In this document: positions 16,421-26,089 of the stretch, piece by piece
Layout of the letters: each line of letters opens with the position of its first letter
Numbering within the stretch: the stretch's first letter is position 1
Assembly (NCBI GenBank): GCA_002414385.1
Contig: DHZH01000002.1
Coordinates: 279,591-343,590, forward strand
Direction: 5' to 3'
DNA from: Gammaproteobacteria bacterium UBA5109
Lineage (GTDB): Bacteria > Pseudomonadota > Gammaproteobacteria > Pseudomonadales > Pseudohongiellaceae
Length of the DNA: 64,000 nucleotides
Notes under the pieces: model-generated
Seen by the model: the letters and a program-made list of their open reading frames with translations, nothing else
Told to the model about the DNA's origin: nothing
Database searches by the model: none
Program-made: the position numbers and the translations under genes

Positions 16421-16479
16421 CCGGCAAGCATACAGGCAGATTGCAAAACTGCAAGAATTCCGGACGCGGATAAAACCAG

Positions 16480-17718
16480 ATGAATACCAGTAACAAAGAG
16501 TCATTTGACATCATTATTGTAGGCGGCGGCCTGGTTGGGCTGAGCATGGCGGCATTGCTTGCCCAGTCACAGGAGCATAGCCCGGCGGCAAACAGGCTGC
16601 GAATAGCACTGCTGGATGCCGGATTACCTCAGGAGAGTAACTACTCGCGAGATGCAGTGGAAAATTTCGATCCGCGTGTCTCTGCGCTCACAGTAACAAG
16701 TCAGCAGCTTTTTGCTTCACTGGGGCTTTGGGAGCAGGATCTGGCCAGTTTTGCCTGCCCCTATACCGATATGTATGTCTGGGATACCGGGGGTATCGGC
16801 GATATCAGTTTCTCATGCCGTGAGGTCAGGCAGGCGCAACTGGGCCATATCATTGAAAACACACGGCTCGACAGGGCACTGAATCATTACCTGGGCAGGA
16901 CCGGGCTAGAGCAATATCGGGGAAATAAGCTCAGGCATCTTGAGCGACAGGAAGAACAGAGTTTGCTGCTGCTGGATAATGGCCAGACACTGAGTTGCAG
17001 ATTATTGATTGCGGCGGACGGGGGTAATTCATTTATTCGCCAGCAGGCTGGCTTCACTACGCGGGAGTGGGCCTATGGGCACCAGGCCATTGTGGCCACG
17101 GTTGCGACAGAAAAACCGCATGCACAGACTGCTGCACAGTGTTTTTTACCCAGTGGACCGCTGGCCTTTCTGCCTTTACGGGATAGCCAGGACACCCAGC
17201 ATTATTCGTCAATCGTCTGGTCCTGCACCGATGCCCTGGCGCAGGAGCTGCTGGCAATGGATGAAGACCAGTTCAGGCATGATTTACAGCAGGCTTTTGA
17301 GAACAGACTTGGTCAGATAGAAGCAGTTGGCCCGCGTTTCAGTTTTCCCTTGTGGCAACGGCATGCCAGGGATTATGTACAGGAGGGGCTGGCACTGGTT
17401 GGCGATGCGGCGCATACAATTCATCCCTTGGCCGGACAGGGGGTCAATCTGGGCCTGGCGGATGTCCACTGTCTGGCAGGGATTATCAGTGCGGCTCGAG
17501 CCGAGGGCCAGGACATTGCCTCACACCAGGTCCTGAGTCGCTACCAACGCCAGCGCAAAGGCCACAATCTGGGCATGATGGCGCTGATGGAGGGCTTCAA
17601 ACGTGGGTTTGGCAGTGATGACCTGCTTTTACGCTGGGCACGAAATACCGGGCTTGCACTGGTTGATTCTGCCCTGCCCCTGAAACGCCAGTTGATGCAA
17701 AAAGCAATGGGACTTTAG
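16480..17718 (+). CDS. FAD-dependent ubiquinone hydroxylase, UbiI/UbiH/UbiF family
   Basis: A 412-residue flavoprotein monooxygenase of ubiquinone synthesis. The FAD dinucleotide motif is IIIVGGGLVGLS near residue 12. DGGNSFIRQQAG is the DG motif, and GDAAHTIHPLAGQGVNLG is the GD motif that contacts the flavin. The FDPRVSALT start, the LGHIIENT segment, IVATVATEKPH and the QAMGL-like end (KAMGL) resemble UbiI (VisC, C5 hydroxylase) most closely. The exact ring position cannot be settled by eye. It is divergent from rsmE. Confidence 0.85.
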   Translation: MNTSNKESFDIIIVGGGLVGLSMAALLAQSQEHSPAANRLRIALLDAGLPQESNYSRDAVENFDPRVSALTVTSQQLFASLGLWEQDLASFACPYTDMYVWDTGGIGDISFSCREVRQAQLGHIIENTRLDRALNHYLGRTGLEQYRGNKLRHLERQEEQSLLLLDNGQTLSCRLLIAADGGNSFIRQQAGFTTREWAYGHQAIVATVATEKPHAQTAAQCFLPSGPLAFLPLRDSQDTQHYSSIVWSCTDALAQELLAMDEDQFRHDLQQAFENRLGQIEAVGPRFSFPLWQRHARDYVQEGLALVGDAAHTIHPLAGQGVNLGLADVHCLAGIISAARAEGQDIASHQVLSRYQRQRKGHNLGMMALMEGFKRGFGSDDLLLRWARNTGLALVDSALPLKRQLMQKAMGL

Positions 17719-17752
17719 CTTCACCCCGGAAAAGTCGGCTTGCTATCATAAA

Positions 17753-17767
17753 TGAGAATGATTATCA
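17753..17767 (+). promoter_or_regulatory. Fur box upstream of the ferric iron transporter
   Basis: TGAGAATGATTATCA matches 14 of 15 positions of the 7-1-7 Fur consensus TGATAATNATTATCA. It ends about 25 bases before the binding-protein start, where Fur-Fe2+ would block transcription. It strongly implies iron repression of the two following genes. Confidence 0.9.
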
Positions 17768-17792
17768 TCTGCTTCCCCAAAGTGGAGAAACC

Positions 17793-18866
17793 ATGATCCG
17801 ATATTACGTGTTTTTTATTCTGAGCCTGATTCTATTACAGGCCTGCTCCCAGGACAGTCCGGCTGACGCACAGCAAAATAATGCCGGTGACCAGGACAGT
17901 CCCCGGATCAGCCCTGCCGATGCTGCAATCACCAGCCCGGTGATTGTCTATTCTTCGCGCCAGGAACACCTGATCAAGCCCATGTTTGACCGCTTTACCG
18001 AGGAAACCGGTATCGAAGTGCAATACCAGACGGGCGAAGAAGGGCCCTTGATTGCCCGTTTACAGGCCGAAGGTGAAATGACATTTGCCGATATGCTTTA
18101 CACCGTTGATGCCGGGTACCTGTGGACAGCTGCTGATCGCGGGCTTTTGGCCCCCCTGGAATCAGAAGTGCTGCAAAACAATATCCCGGCACATTTGCGC
18201 GATCCGCAGGGCCGCTGGTTTGGTTTATCCGTTCGGGCCCGAACCATTGTTTATGCCAGGGACCGGGTTGAGCCTTCTGAACTGTCCAGCTATGAAGCCC
18301 TCACTGAACCCCGCTGGCAGGGCCGTTTGTGTCTGCGTACCTCGAAAGAGGTATATAACATGTCACTGGTGGCAACCATGATTGAACGGCATGGCGAAGC
18401 AGCAGCCCAGGACATCGTTGAAGGCTGGGTGGCCAATCTGGCGGCACCGGTCTTCAGCAGCGATAATCTGGTGCTTGAAGCCATCGCTGCCGGTCAATGT
18501 GATGTGGGCCTGGTCAACAGCTATTATCTGGGCAGAAAGATCGCCGAAGACCCTGAATATCCGGTTGCCCTGTTCTGGGCCAATCAGGACAGTTCAGGCA
18601 CGCATGTCAATATATCCGGTGCCGGAGTGACGCGACACGCTCAAAATCCGCAGGGTGCCAGACGGCTGATTGAATGGCTCTCAACCCAGGAGCCGCAGGA
18701 GATGTTTTCAGAACTGAACCTGGAATATCCGGCCAACCCCGAAGTTATGCCGACGGCCATTGTCAGGGACTGGGGCAGCTTCAATCAGGACCAGATAAAT
18801 GTTGAAGCGGCCGGTCGCAGGCAGGCTGAGGCAGTGATGCTGATGGACAGAGCGGATTACCGTTAA
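17793..18866 (+). CDS. fbpA: Ferric iron ABC transporter, substrate-binding lipoprotein (FbpA/FutA-like)
   Basis: A 357-residue binding protein of the extracellular solute-binding family 1. The N-terminus ends at LLQAC with C18, which suggests a lipoprotein held in the membrane. A segment of about 30 low-complexity residues follows. The body starts with VIVYSSRQEHLIKPMFDRF and keeps a tyrosine pair (VNSYYLG) typical of Fe3+ coordination in FbpA proteins. It lies behind a Fur box and 7 bases before the permease gene, which fits ferric iron uptake. Confidence 0.9.
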   Translation: MIRYYVFFILSLILLQACSQDSPADAQQNNAGDQDSPRISPADAAITSPVIVYSSRQEHLIKPMFDRFTEETGIEVQYQTGEEGPLIARLQAEGEMTFADMLYTVDAGYLWTAADRGLLAPLESEVLQNNIPAHLRDPQGRWFGLSVRARTIVYARDRVEPSELSSYEALTEPRWQGRLCLRTSKEVYNMSLVATMIERHGEAAAQDIVEGWVANLAAPVFSSDNLVLEAIAAGQCDVGLVNSYYLGRKIAEDPEYPVALFWANQDSSGTHVNISGAGVTRHAQNPQGARRLIEWLSTQEPQEMFSELNLEYPANPEVMPTAIVRDWGSFNQDQINVEAAGRRQAEAVMLMDRADYR

Positions 18867-18873
18867 ACTGCTC

Positions 18874-20547
18874 ATGAACCCGTCAACAGTACTTGCTTCT
18901 TCCACGGTCGGGCGCAGTTTCGGCAGTCTGCCATGGAAAATCATTTCTTACCTGATTGCCGCCATCGTCATTATTCCGATTCTGGTGATATTTACCCAGT
19001 GGGGGACGGTCGGCTACGGGGAACAGGCAATCTGGCAACACCTGTTTAATACCAAACTGGATCGCCTGCTGCTCAATACCGTCGTGCTTTTGTTTGGTGT
19101 CGGATTCGGCGTCACCCTGCTGGGGGTAAGTCTGGCCTGGTTATGTTCCGTATGTGATTTCCCCGGCCGCCGGGTATTCGAGTGGGCCCTGATGTTGCCG
19201 CTGGCAATTCCTGCCTATGTGATGGCTTTTGTGTTTTTAGGCATGATGAATTATGCCGGTCCGGTTCAGACTGCACTGCGGGGCTGGTTTGGCCAGGATG
19301 TTTATTTTCCCAATGTGCAGGGTTCGGGAGCAGTCATTGTAGTACTCAGCCTGGTGTTATATCCCTATGTCTACATGCTGGCACGCAGTGCCTTCGTTGC
19401 GCAGGGTCGGCAAATTCTGGATGCCGGCAGGATTCTGGGCAAATCTTACTGGCAGGCATTTTTCAGGCTGGCGATTCCGGTGGCCAGACCCGCCATCGTT
19501 GCCGGCATTGCGTTGGCGCTGATGGAGACACTGGCTGATTTCGGTGCGGTGTCCATTTTCAATTACGATACCTTTACCACGGCAATTTATGATGCCTGGT
19601 ATGGACTCTTTAATCTGGCTGTTGCAGCACAGCTTGCCTCTTTGTTGCTTTTATTTGTGGCACTGATGCTGGTGCTTGAGCAAAAGGGGCGTGCACAGGC
19701 GCGCTATATCCAGAAGAGTTCGCGCAATTTACGTCCTTACCAGCTGCGAGGAGGTCGAGCCCTGGCGGCGAGTGCCTACTGTACAGGCATTTTCCTGATT
19801 GCTTTTGCCCTGCCATTCGCCCAACTGGTGTTATGGGCAATGGAGATAGTCGCCGAGGAATTTAATCCGCGATATTGGAGTTTTCTCTTCAACACCCTGG
19901 GGCTTGGCGTCATAGCAGCACTGGCCACTACGGTGTTTGCGCTGATGCTGGCCTATGTCAAACGCCTGCCCGGTGCGGCCAGAGAGCGTCGCTGGCAGGG
20001 GCTGGCGATTCGCGTTTCAACCCTGGGTTATGCCTTGCCAGGCTCAGTCCTGGCGGTTGGTATTATTCTGTCTTTTACCCTGCTTGATCAGGCACTGGTG
20101 TCTGCGGCACGGGAAATGTTTTCGCTCAGTATCAGGCCTTTTCTGGTGGGCAGTCTGTTTGCCCTGGTGCTGGCCTACAGCACACGCTTTATGGCGGTTG
20201 CCTTTGCCCCGGTGGAATCCGGCTTTGAGCGCATTAATCCGACGGTGATAGAAGCGGCCAAAAGTCTTGGCAGCTCTCCCGGTCGGGTCCTGCGGCAGGT
20301 ATATGTACCCTTGCTGCGACCAGGTATTTTAACGGCACTGATCATCGTATTTGTTGATGTGATGAAGGAGATGCCGGCTACCCTGATCATGCGGCCCTTT
20401 GGCTGGGATACCCTGGCGGTCAGAATCTACCAGATGACCGCTGAAGGCCAGTGGGAGCGGGCTGCCCTGCCTTCAGTCACTTTGATATTGCTTGGTCTGA
20501 TTCCTGTCATACTGCTTATCCGAAGCGGCCGTCCTGCACAAATCTGA
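18874..20547 (+). CDS. fbpB: Ferric iron ABC transporter, two-domain permease (FbpB-like)
   Basis: A 557-residue inner-membrane protein formed by two fused permease domains with about twelve helices. Each half has an EAA-type loop for contact with the ATPase: DAGRILGKSYWQAFFRLAIPVARP in the first half (about 190-215) and EAAKSLGSSPGRVLRQVYVPLLRP in the second (about 460-485). It partners the preceding binding protein. No ATP-binding gene follows; the next gene is gcvH after 124 bases. The transporter must use an ATPase encoded elsewhere. Confidence 0.92.
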   Translation: MNPSTVLASSTVGRSFGSLPWKIISYLIAAIVIIPILVIFTQWGTVGYGEQAIWQHLFNTKLDRLLLNTVVLLFGVGFGVTLLGVSLAWLCSVCDFPGRRVFEWALMLPLAIPAYVMAFVFLGMMNYAGPVQTALRGWFGQDVYFPNVQGSGAVIVVLSLVLYPYVYMLARSAFVAQGRQILDAGRILGKSYWQAFFRLAIPVARPAIVAGIALALMETLADFGAVSIFNYDTFTTAIYDAWYGLFNLAVAAQLASLLLLFVALMLVLEQKGRAQARYIQKSSRNLRPYQLRGGRALAASAYCTGIFLIAFALPFAQLVLWAMEIVAEEFNPRYWSFLFNTLGLGVIAALATTVFALMLAYVKRLPGAARERRWQGLAIRVSTLGYALPGSVLAVGIILSFTLLDQALVSAAREMFSLSIRPFLVGSLFALVLAYSTRFMAVAFAPVESGFERINPTVIEAAKSLGSSPGRVLRQVYVPLLRPGILTALIIVFVDVMKEMPATLIMRPFGWDTLAVRIYQMTAEGQWERAALPSVTLILLGLIPVILLIRSGRPAQI

Positions 20548-20671
20548 AGCCTTGCTGGCACAGATAAATCCTTGCAGGAAGCCCGGCTCTTACTTATGAT
20601 GAATCAATTTGGTATAGCGCTTATATATCCTTTTGCGGTGATAAGCCAAGCTTGAATAAGGAAGCATAGTA

Positions 20672-21061
20672 GTGAGTGAAGCCCCTGAAGATTTGTATTA
20701 CACGAGCAGCCACGAATGGCTGAAACTGGATGACGATGGCATAGCAACTGTCGGCATCAGCGATTTTGCCCAATCTGAATTAGGTGATGTGGTCTATGTT
20801 GAGCTGCCTGAAGAAGGTTCTCTTGTGAATGCCAGAGATGAAATCAGTGTGGTTGAGTCCGTAAAAACCGCTTCGGATATTTATTCTCCGGTCAGTGGTG
20901 AAATTGTAGCGGTGAATGAAGAACTGGAAAACAGTCCTGAATCTGTAAACAGCAGTCCCTATGAAGGCGGCTGGCTGTTTAAAATTAAAATAAACAATGA
21001 AACTGAGCTTGATGAACTGCTCAGTGCTGAAGAATACCTGGCAAGCTGTGAAAGTGCCTGA
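20672..21061 (+). CDS. gcvH: Glycine cleavage system H protein
   Basis: A 129-residue lipoyl carrier that shuttles the aminomethyl group between GcvP and GcvT. The lipoyl lysine is K65 in VESVKTASDIYSP, and the C-terminal PYEGGWLFKIK is conserved. GTG start with AAGGAAG upstream. No gcvP or gcvT lies nearby, so the system is split in this genome. GcvH could also serve lipoate metabolism. A leading promoter may lie in the 124-base gap after the iron permease, where no gene is seen. Confidence 0.95.
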   Translation: MSEAPEDLYYTSSHEWLKLDDDGIATVGISDFAQSELGDVVYVELPEEGSLVNARDEISVVESVKTASDIYSPVSGEIVAVNEELENSPESVNSSPYEGGWLFKIKINNETELDELLSAEEYLASCESA

Positions 21062-21111
21062 ACCATTTAGACTGAAAATGGCCTTAGCTGTAAATACGGA
21101 AGTAAAGAATT

Positions 21112-21636
21112 GTGGTAGACGCAGACGGATTCAGACCCAATGTCGGCATTATTATCTTTAATGATGATGGCAAATTGTTATGGGCGAAACGAGCCGGCCA
21201 GAATGCCTGGCAATTTCCTCAGGGCGGAATACGCTCGGGTGAAAGTCCTGAGGATGCTCTGCATCGAGAGTTATACGAAGAAGTTGGGTTGCAGCCGCAG
21301 CACGTAGAGATTATTACGCGCACGCAAAAGTGGTTGCCCTATCGATTGCCGAAACAGTTTATCCGGCAAAATTCCGAACCGGTTTGTATTGGCCAGAAAC
21401 AGAAATGGTTTCTGCTCAGGCTTGTCGGTGACAGCAACAATATCTGTTTTGACCGAACCGAGAGGCCGGAATTTGATCGCTGGCGCTGGATCTCTTACTG
21501 GAAACCACTGGATCAGGTCATCGCATTCAAACGAGATGTTTATCGCCGTGCACTGAAAGAATTTCAACAGCCCATGAGCCAGGCTCTGGGGAACTCAACA
21601 GCCAACACTAAGCGGACCTCTGCCTCAGCTTCCTAA
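21112..21636 (+). CDS. rppH: RNA pyrophosphohydrolase RppH (NudH)
   Basis: A 174-residue Nudix hydrolase that removes pyrophosphate from the 5' end of mRNA and so starts decay. The Nudix box spans residues 38-60 (GGIRSGESPEDAL, then HRELYEEVGL). The start GFRPNVGIIIFN and the segment PKQFIRQ are typical of RppH. GTG start at 21112 with ACGGAAG upstream. It is followed 5 bases later by ptsP, the same pair as in E. coli and Pseudomonas. Confidence 0.95.
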   Translation: MVDADGFRPNVGIIIFNDDGKLLWAKRAGQNAWQFPQGGIRSGESPEDALHRELYEEVGLQPQHVEIITRTQKWLPYRLPKQFIRQNSEPVCIGQKQKWFLLRLVGDSNNICFDRTERPEFDRWRWISYWKPLDQVIAFKRDVYRRALKEFQQPMSQALGNSTANTKRTSASAS

Positions 21637-21641
21637 AGCCT

Positions 21642-23912
21642 ATGTTAGATACCTTGCGCAGCATCATTCAGGAAGTGAATGGGGCAAAAGACCTCAACGC
21701 CAGCCTGGATATCATCACCCGACGGGTACAGCGCGCATTGCAGACCAAAGTATGTTCGGTTTATCTGCTGGATAAAAACCTTGATCGTTATGTATTGATG
21801 GCCTCTATCGGCCTGGATCAGGCTGCGGTTGGAAAAGTCAGCCTGGGAGCAGAAGAGGGCCTGGTGGGCCTGGTGGCCCGCAGGGCAGAGCCTGTTAACC
21901 TGGATAATGCCAGCATCCATCCAAACTATGTTTATCTGCCGGAAACCAGAGAGGAACAATTTGAGTCCTTTCTCGGAGTGCCTGTTATTCACCACCAGCA
22001 GGTATTGGGTGTACTGGTCGTTCAGCAGGTTGAAAAACGAATTTTTGATTCCGAAGAAGAAGCCTTCATGATCACGCTTTCGGCCCAGCTTGCCGGGCTG
22101 ATTGCCAATGCTGAAGCGCGCGGAGCCATCACCGGGTTCAGCCCTTCGGGAATCAAGACCAGCGATGTCAGTTTTGATGGCCTGGCGGGAGCGCCAGGTG
22201 TCGCTATTGCTGAAGCAGTTGCAGTGTTTCCGCCAGCCGATCTGAGTGCAATTCCAAAGCGCGAATGTAAGGACATCAAAGCGGAAATTCGTTTTTTCAA
22301 GGATTGCTTGGATCAGGTCAGGATCGATATCTCTGAGCTGAAGATGAAAATCAAGGGTCAGTTGCGTCCGGAAGAACGGGAATTATTTGATGCCTACCTG
22401 CACATGCTCAGTGACCAGGCCCTGGGTAATGAAGTGGTGGCAAGAATCCAGGAAGGCAACTGGGCGCAGGGCGCGCTGGCCAGTGTAGCGATGTCGCATG
22501 TGAATAATCTGGAAATGATAGATGATGATTACTTGCGGGAGCGCGCAACAGATATCAAGGACCTGTGCGGACGGGTACTGTTTTATTTGCAGGACAAGCA
22601 ACAAAAAGAACGCGTCTTTCCGGAGCGCTGTATCCTGGTGTGTGAAGAGTTATCAGCTGCAATGCTGGCAGAAGTACCCAAGGAAAACCTGGCAGGTATT
22701 GTTTCCGCCAAAGGCTCGGGTCATTCCCACGTGGCAATCCTGGCAAGAGGTATGGGCATACCCGCGGTGATGGGCGCGATTGATATTCCATTTTCGGAAT
22801 TCGACGGCAAGGAACTGATCATCGATGGTTACAACGGAATTGTTTACAGCAATCCCTCGGATGAGTTACGTAATCGCTTTCAGGAAATTGTCAATGAACA
22901 GGTTCAATTGTCGGAAGAACTGGAAACCATCAAGGACCTGCCGGCTGAAACCATCGACAAGAGACGCATCCATCTATGGGTTAATACCGGACTGATCACA
23001 GATGCAGCGACCGCCAATCAACGTGGCGCCGAAGGGATTGGCCTGTTTCGTACGGAGGTTCCCTTCCTGCTGCGCGAGCACTTCCCGACAGAACGCGAAC
23101 AGACTGATATTTACCGGCCCCAACTTGAAGCCCTGCATCCAAAACCTGTAACCATGCGAACCCTGGATATTGGAGGTGACAAGGCCCTGCCTTATTTCAC
23201 TATCAAGGAAGAAAATCCTTTCATGGGCTGGCGCGGTATTCGTGTCAGCATGGACCATCCCGAATTATTTATTTCTCAGGTTCGCGCAATGATGAAAGCC
23301 AGCCAGGGACTGGATAATCTCCATATCATGCTGCCAATGGTCAGCAATATGCGCCAGGTTGATTATGCCCTGCACCTGATTGACCGTGGTTATGCAGAAC
23401 TGCTCGAAGAAGGCCTGAATATCAGCAAGCCTGACGTTGGTGTCATGGTTGAAGTCCCGGCCATCACTTACCAGATTGAAGCGTTGGCCAGTCGCATCAA
23501 CTTTATTTCTGTGGGCACGAATGATCTGATTCAGTATTTGCTGGCTGTTGATCGCAATAATCCACGGGTCGCCAATCTGTTTTCGACTTATCATCCGCCG
23601 GTACTGCAGGTCCTGAACGATATTGCTGAGCGTGCTGAAAAAGTGAATCTGCGCTACAGCGTCTGCGGTGAAATGGCCGGGGACCCGGGCGCAGCAATTC
23701 TGCTAATGGCGATGGGTTATCGGGTGCTGTCCATGAATATCAATGCTCTGGGCCGGGTCAAGGCGGTAATCCGTAATGTCAGTTTTGAGCAGTCCAAAAT
23801 TTTACTGGCAAAGGCTCTGCTGGCCGAGGACAGTGAAGCAGTTAAATCGATGATTGATCTGGAGCTTTATAATGCCGGCGTGGAACGCCTGCTGAGGACT
23901 GCCAGGGGTTAG
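21642..23912 (+). CDS. ptsP: Phosphoenolpyruvate-protein phosphotransferase PtsP (enzyme I-Ntr)
   Basis: A 756-residue first enzyme of the nitrogen PTS, which passes phosphate from PEP to NPr and EIIA-Ntr. An N-terminal GAF domain (about 1-165) is thought to sense nitrogen state. The phosphohistidine domain has H363 in GSGHSHVAILARGMG, and the C-terminal PEP-binding barrel carries GGDKALPY, GWRGIRVSM and SVGTNDLIQY, plus the cysteine in SVCGEMAGDP. Length is typical. It follows rppH by 5 bases. Confidence 0.95.
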   Translation: MLDTLRSIIQEVNGAKDLNASLDIITRRVQRALQTKVCSVYLLDKNLDRYVLMASIGLDQAAVGKVSLGAEEGLVGLVARRAEPVNLDNASIHPNYVYLPETREEQFESFLGVPVIHHQQVLGVLVVQQVEKRIFDSEEEAFMITLSAQLAGLIANAEARGAITGFSPSGIKTSDVSFDGLAGAPGVAIAEAVAVFPPADLSAIPKRECKDIKAEIRFFKDCLDQVRIDISELKMKIKGQLRPEERELFDAYLHMLSDQALGNEVVARIQEGNWAQGALASVAMSHVNNLEMIDDDYLRERATDIKDLCGRVLFYLQDKQQKERVFPERCILVCEELSAAMLAEVPKENLAGIVSAKGSGHSHVAILARGMGIPAVMGAIDIPFSEFDGKELIIDGYNGIVYSNPSDELRNRFQEIVNEQVQLSEELETIKDLPAETIDKRRIHLWVNTGLITDAATANQRGAEGIGLFRTEVPFLLREHFPTEREQTDIYRPQLEALHPKPVTMRTLDIGGDKALPYFTIKEENPFMGWRGIRVSMDHPELFISQVRAMMKASQGLDNLHIMLPMVSNMRQVDYALHLIDRGYAELLEEGLNISKPDVGVMVEVPAITYQIEALASRINFISVGTNDLIQYLLAVDRNNPRVANLFSTYHPPVLQVLNDIAERAEKVNLRYSVCGEMAGDPGAAILLMAMGYRVLSMNINALGRVKAVIRNVSFEQSKILLAKALLAEDSEAVKSMIDLELYNAGVERLLRTARG

Positions 23913-23991
23913 GGAGCCTCTGATCAAGTTCAGTATGTCTCTAGATAATATCCCCCAAGCTGAATAAAAACCGTTATACTGCGGCGCTGAT

Positions 23992-24795
23992 ATGCTGCAA
24001 TATCCAGACATAGATCCCGTTGCCATTTCTCTTGGCCCCCTGCAAATTCACTGGTACGGCATTATGTACCTGATCGGCTTTGGGGCGGCCTGGTTTCTTG
24101 GTAGAAAGCGGGCTGCCATTCCGGGCTCCGGCTGGAATGAAGACCACATCAGCGACATGATTTTTTACGGTGCCCTGGGCGTAGTGCTGGGCGGGCGCAT
24201 CGGTTATATGCTGTTTTATAATTTCTCTGCGATTCTGGAGAATCCGCTCTCCTTATTCTTCATCTGGGAAGGCGGGATGTCTTTTCACGGCGGCTTTCTG
24301 GGCGTCATCGTTGCAGCAATCCTCTTCAGTCGCAAAATCAATAAACCCTTTATTGTGGTCATGGACTTTGTCGCACCGCTGGTGCCAATCGGTATAGCAG
24401 CTGGCAGGCTGGGAAATTTTATCGGTGCGGAACTGTATGGCAGGGTGACTGATGTCCCCTGGGGCATGGTGTTTCCGACTGACCCTGAGCAACTGGTCAG
24501 GCATCCTTCACAGCTTTATCAGGCAGGCCTGGAAGGGTTGGCCCTGTTTATTATCCTGTGGATTTATTCATCCAGACCGAAGCCAACTTTTGCTGTCAGC
24601 GGTATGTTCTGCCTGTGTTATGGCATCTTTCGATCCTTTGCTGAATTTTTCCGCCAACCAGATGCAGGAATCAATTTTGTTGCTTTTAACTGGTTAACCA
24701 TGGGGCAGCTTCTGTCTGCTCCCATGATTATTATTGGCTTAACAATTTTATATCTGGCATACACCAGCAATATTTTTAAGAAGGCAGGTAAATGA
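23992..24795 (+). CDS. lgt: Prolipoprotein diacylglyceryl transferase Lgt
   Basis: A 267-residue inner-membrane enzyme that adds diacylglycerol to the lipobox cysteine of prolipoproteins. About seven helices are visible. The conserved segments are IHWYGIMYLIGF, SFHGGFLGV (essential histidine) and the Lgt signature GRLGNFIGAELYGR. Its stop overlaps the thyA start (ATGA). A possible -10, TATACT, lies about 20 bases before the ATG, leaving a very short leader. Confidence 0.95.
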   Translation: MLQYPDIDPVAISLGPLQIHWYGIMYLIGFGAAWFLGRKRAAIPGSGWNEDHISDMIFYGALGVVLGGRIGYMLFYNFSAILENPLSLFFIWEGGMSFHGGFLGVIVAAILFSRKINKPFIVVMDFVAPLVPIGIAAGRLGNFIGAELYGRVTDVPWGMVFPTDPEQLVRHPSQLYQAGLEGLALFIILWIYSSRPKPTFAVSGMFCLCYGIFRSFAEFFRQPDAGINFVAFNWLTMGQLLSAPMIIIGLTILYLAYTSNIFKKAGK

Positions 24796-25586
24796 AACAG
24801 TATCTCGACATGCTACAACGAGTCCTTGATGAAGGCGCGAATAAAACCGATCGAACCGGCACCGGAACCCTGTCGGTGTTTGGCCATCAAATGCGCTTTG
24901 ACCTGAGCGAAGGCTTTCCTCTGGTGACTACCAAAAAACTGCATTTACGTTCCATCATTATCGAGCTCTTGTGGTTTTTAAATGGTGATACCAATATTAA
25001 ATACCTCAAGGAGAACGGCGTCAGCATCTGGGATGAGTGGGCCGATGAAGAGGGTGAGCTGGGGCCGGTATATGGCAGGCAATGGCGCGCCTGGCCGGGA
25101 AAGGATGGCACCACTGTTGACCAGATCAGCAATGTGCTCAACAGCATCAGGAATAATCCGGACTCCAGGCGGCACATGGTGGTAGCCTACAATCCGACCT
25201 TTGTTGATGAAATGGCCTTGCCGCCCTGTCACTCCCTGTTTCAGTTTTACGTTGCCGATGGCAAACTTTCCTGTCAGTTATATCAGCGCTCGGCGGACAC
25301 CTTTCTCGGTGTTCCGTTTAATATTGCCTCCTATGCCTTGCTGACCTGTATGATGGCGCAACAATGTGATCTCGATGTTGGCGATTTTGTCTGGAGCGGC
25401 GGTGATGTGCATATTTATTCCAACCATATGGAACAGGTAAAAGAGCAGTTAAGCCGCAAACCTTTTCCCTTACCGCAATTAAAAATTCTGCGTAAACCGA
25501 ATTCGATTTTTGATTACCAGTTTGAAGATTTTGCTATCGAAAATTACCAGTGCCACCCGCACATTAAAGCACCGGTTGCAGTCTGA
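24792..25586 (+). CDS. thyA: Thymidylate synthase
   Basis: A 264-residue enzyme that methylates dUMP to dTMP with methylene-tetrahydrofolate. The nucleophile is C146 in LPPCHSLFQFYV. QRSADTFLGVPFNIASYALL and GDVHIYSNH are intact. The length matches E. coli ThyA exactly. It is coupled to lgt by an ATGA overlap and to folA by a shared base (TGATG), so dTMP synthesis and folate recycling are made together. Confidence 0.97.
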   Translation: MKQYLDMLQRVLDEGANKTDRTGTGTLSVFGHQMRFDLSEGFPLVTTKKLHLRSIIIELLWFLNGDTNIKYLKENGVSIWDEWADEEGELGPVYGRQWRAWPGKDGTTVDQISNVLNSIRNNPDSRRHMVVAYNPTFVDEMALPPCHSLFQFYVADGKLSCQLYQRSADTFLGVPFNIASYALLTCMMAQQCDLDVGDFVWSGGDVHIYSNHMEQVKEQLSRKPFPLPQLKILRKPNSIFDYQFEDFAIENYQCHPHIKAPVAV

Positions 25587-26089
25587 TGAAGCTGGCTGTC
25601 ATCGTCGCCATGGCAAAGAACAGGGTCATCGGCATTAATAACAAACTGCCCTGGCATCTCAGTGAGGACCTTAAATATTTCAAACGGGTTACCATGGGCA
25701 AACCAATCATCATGGGTCGTAAAACCTTTGAATCAATCGGGCGGCCCCTACCAGGAAGAAGCAATATTGTAGTGAGCCGTAATCCGGACTATCAGCATGA
25801 AAATATCAAAGTGGTTCACAGTCTTGAAGAGGCGAAAGAACTGGCTGAAAACATATGTTTTATTGATGGCATGGATGAGGCCATGGTGATTGGCGGTGAA
25901 GAGCTGTATCGACAGGCTTTGCCCATGTCTGACATGCTGTATCTGACTGAAGTACATGCCGAAGTTAAAGGCGATGCATTTTTTCCGCACTTCGAGCCCG
26001 GTGAATGGGAAGAAATCGCACGCAAGGATTTTTCTGCCGCAGGGCCCAACCCTTATGATTACAGCTTTATCGTGTTGAGCAGAAAATAA
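25586..26089 (+). CDS. folA: Dihydrofolate reductase
   Basis: A 167-residue NADPH-dependent enzyme that regenerates tetrahydrofolate from the dihydrofolate released by ThyA. The catalytic acid is D28 in NNKLPWHLSEDLKYFK, and the NADPH-binding segment is MGRKTFESIGRPLPGR. The start shares its first base with the thyA stop. The stop TAA abuts the stop of the convergent membrane gene with no gap. Confidence 0.97.
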   Translation: MKLAVIVAMAKNRVIGINNKLPWHLSEDLKYFKRVTMGKPIIMGRKTFESIGRPLPGRSNIVVSRNPDYQHENIKVVHSLEEAKELAENICFIDGMDEAMVIGGEELYRQALPMSDMLYLTEVHAEVKGDAFFPHFEPGEWEEIARKDFSAAGPNPYDYSFIVLSRK

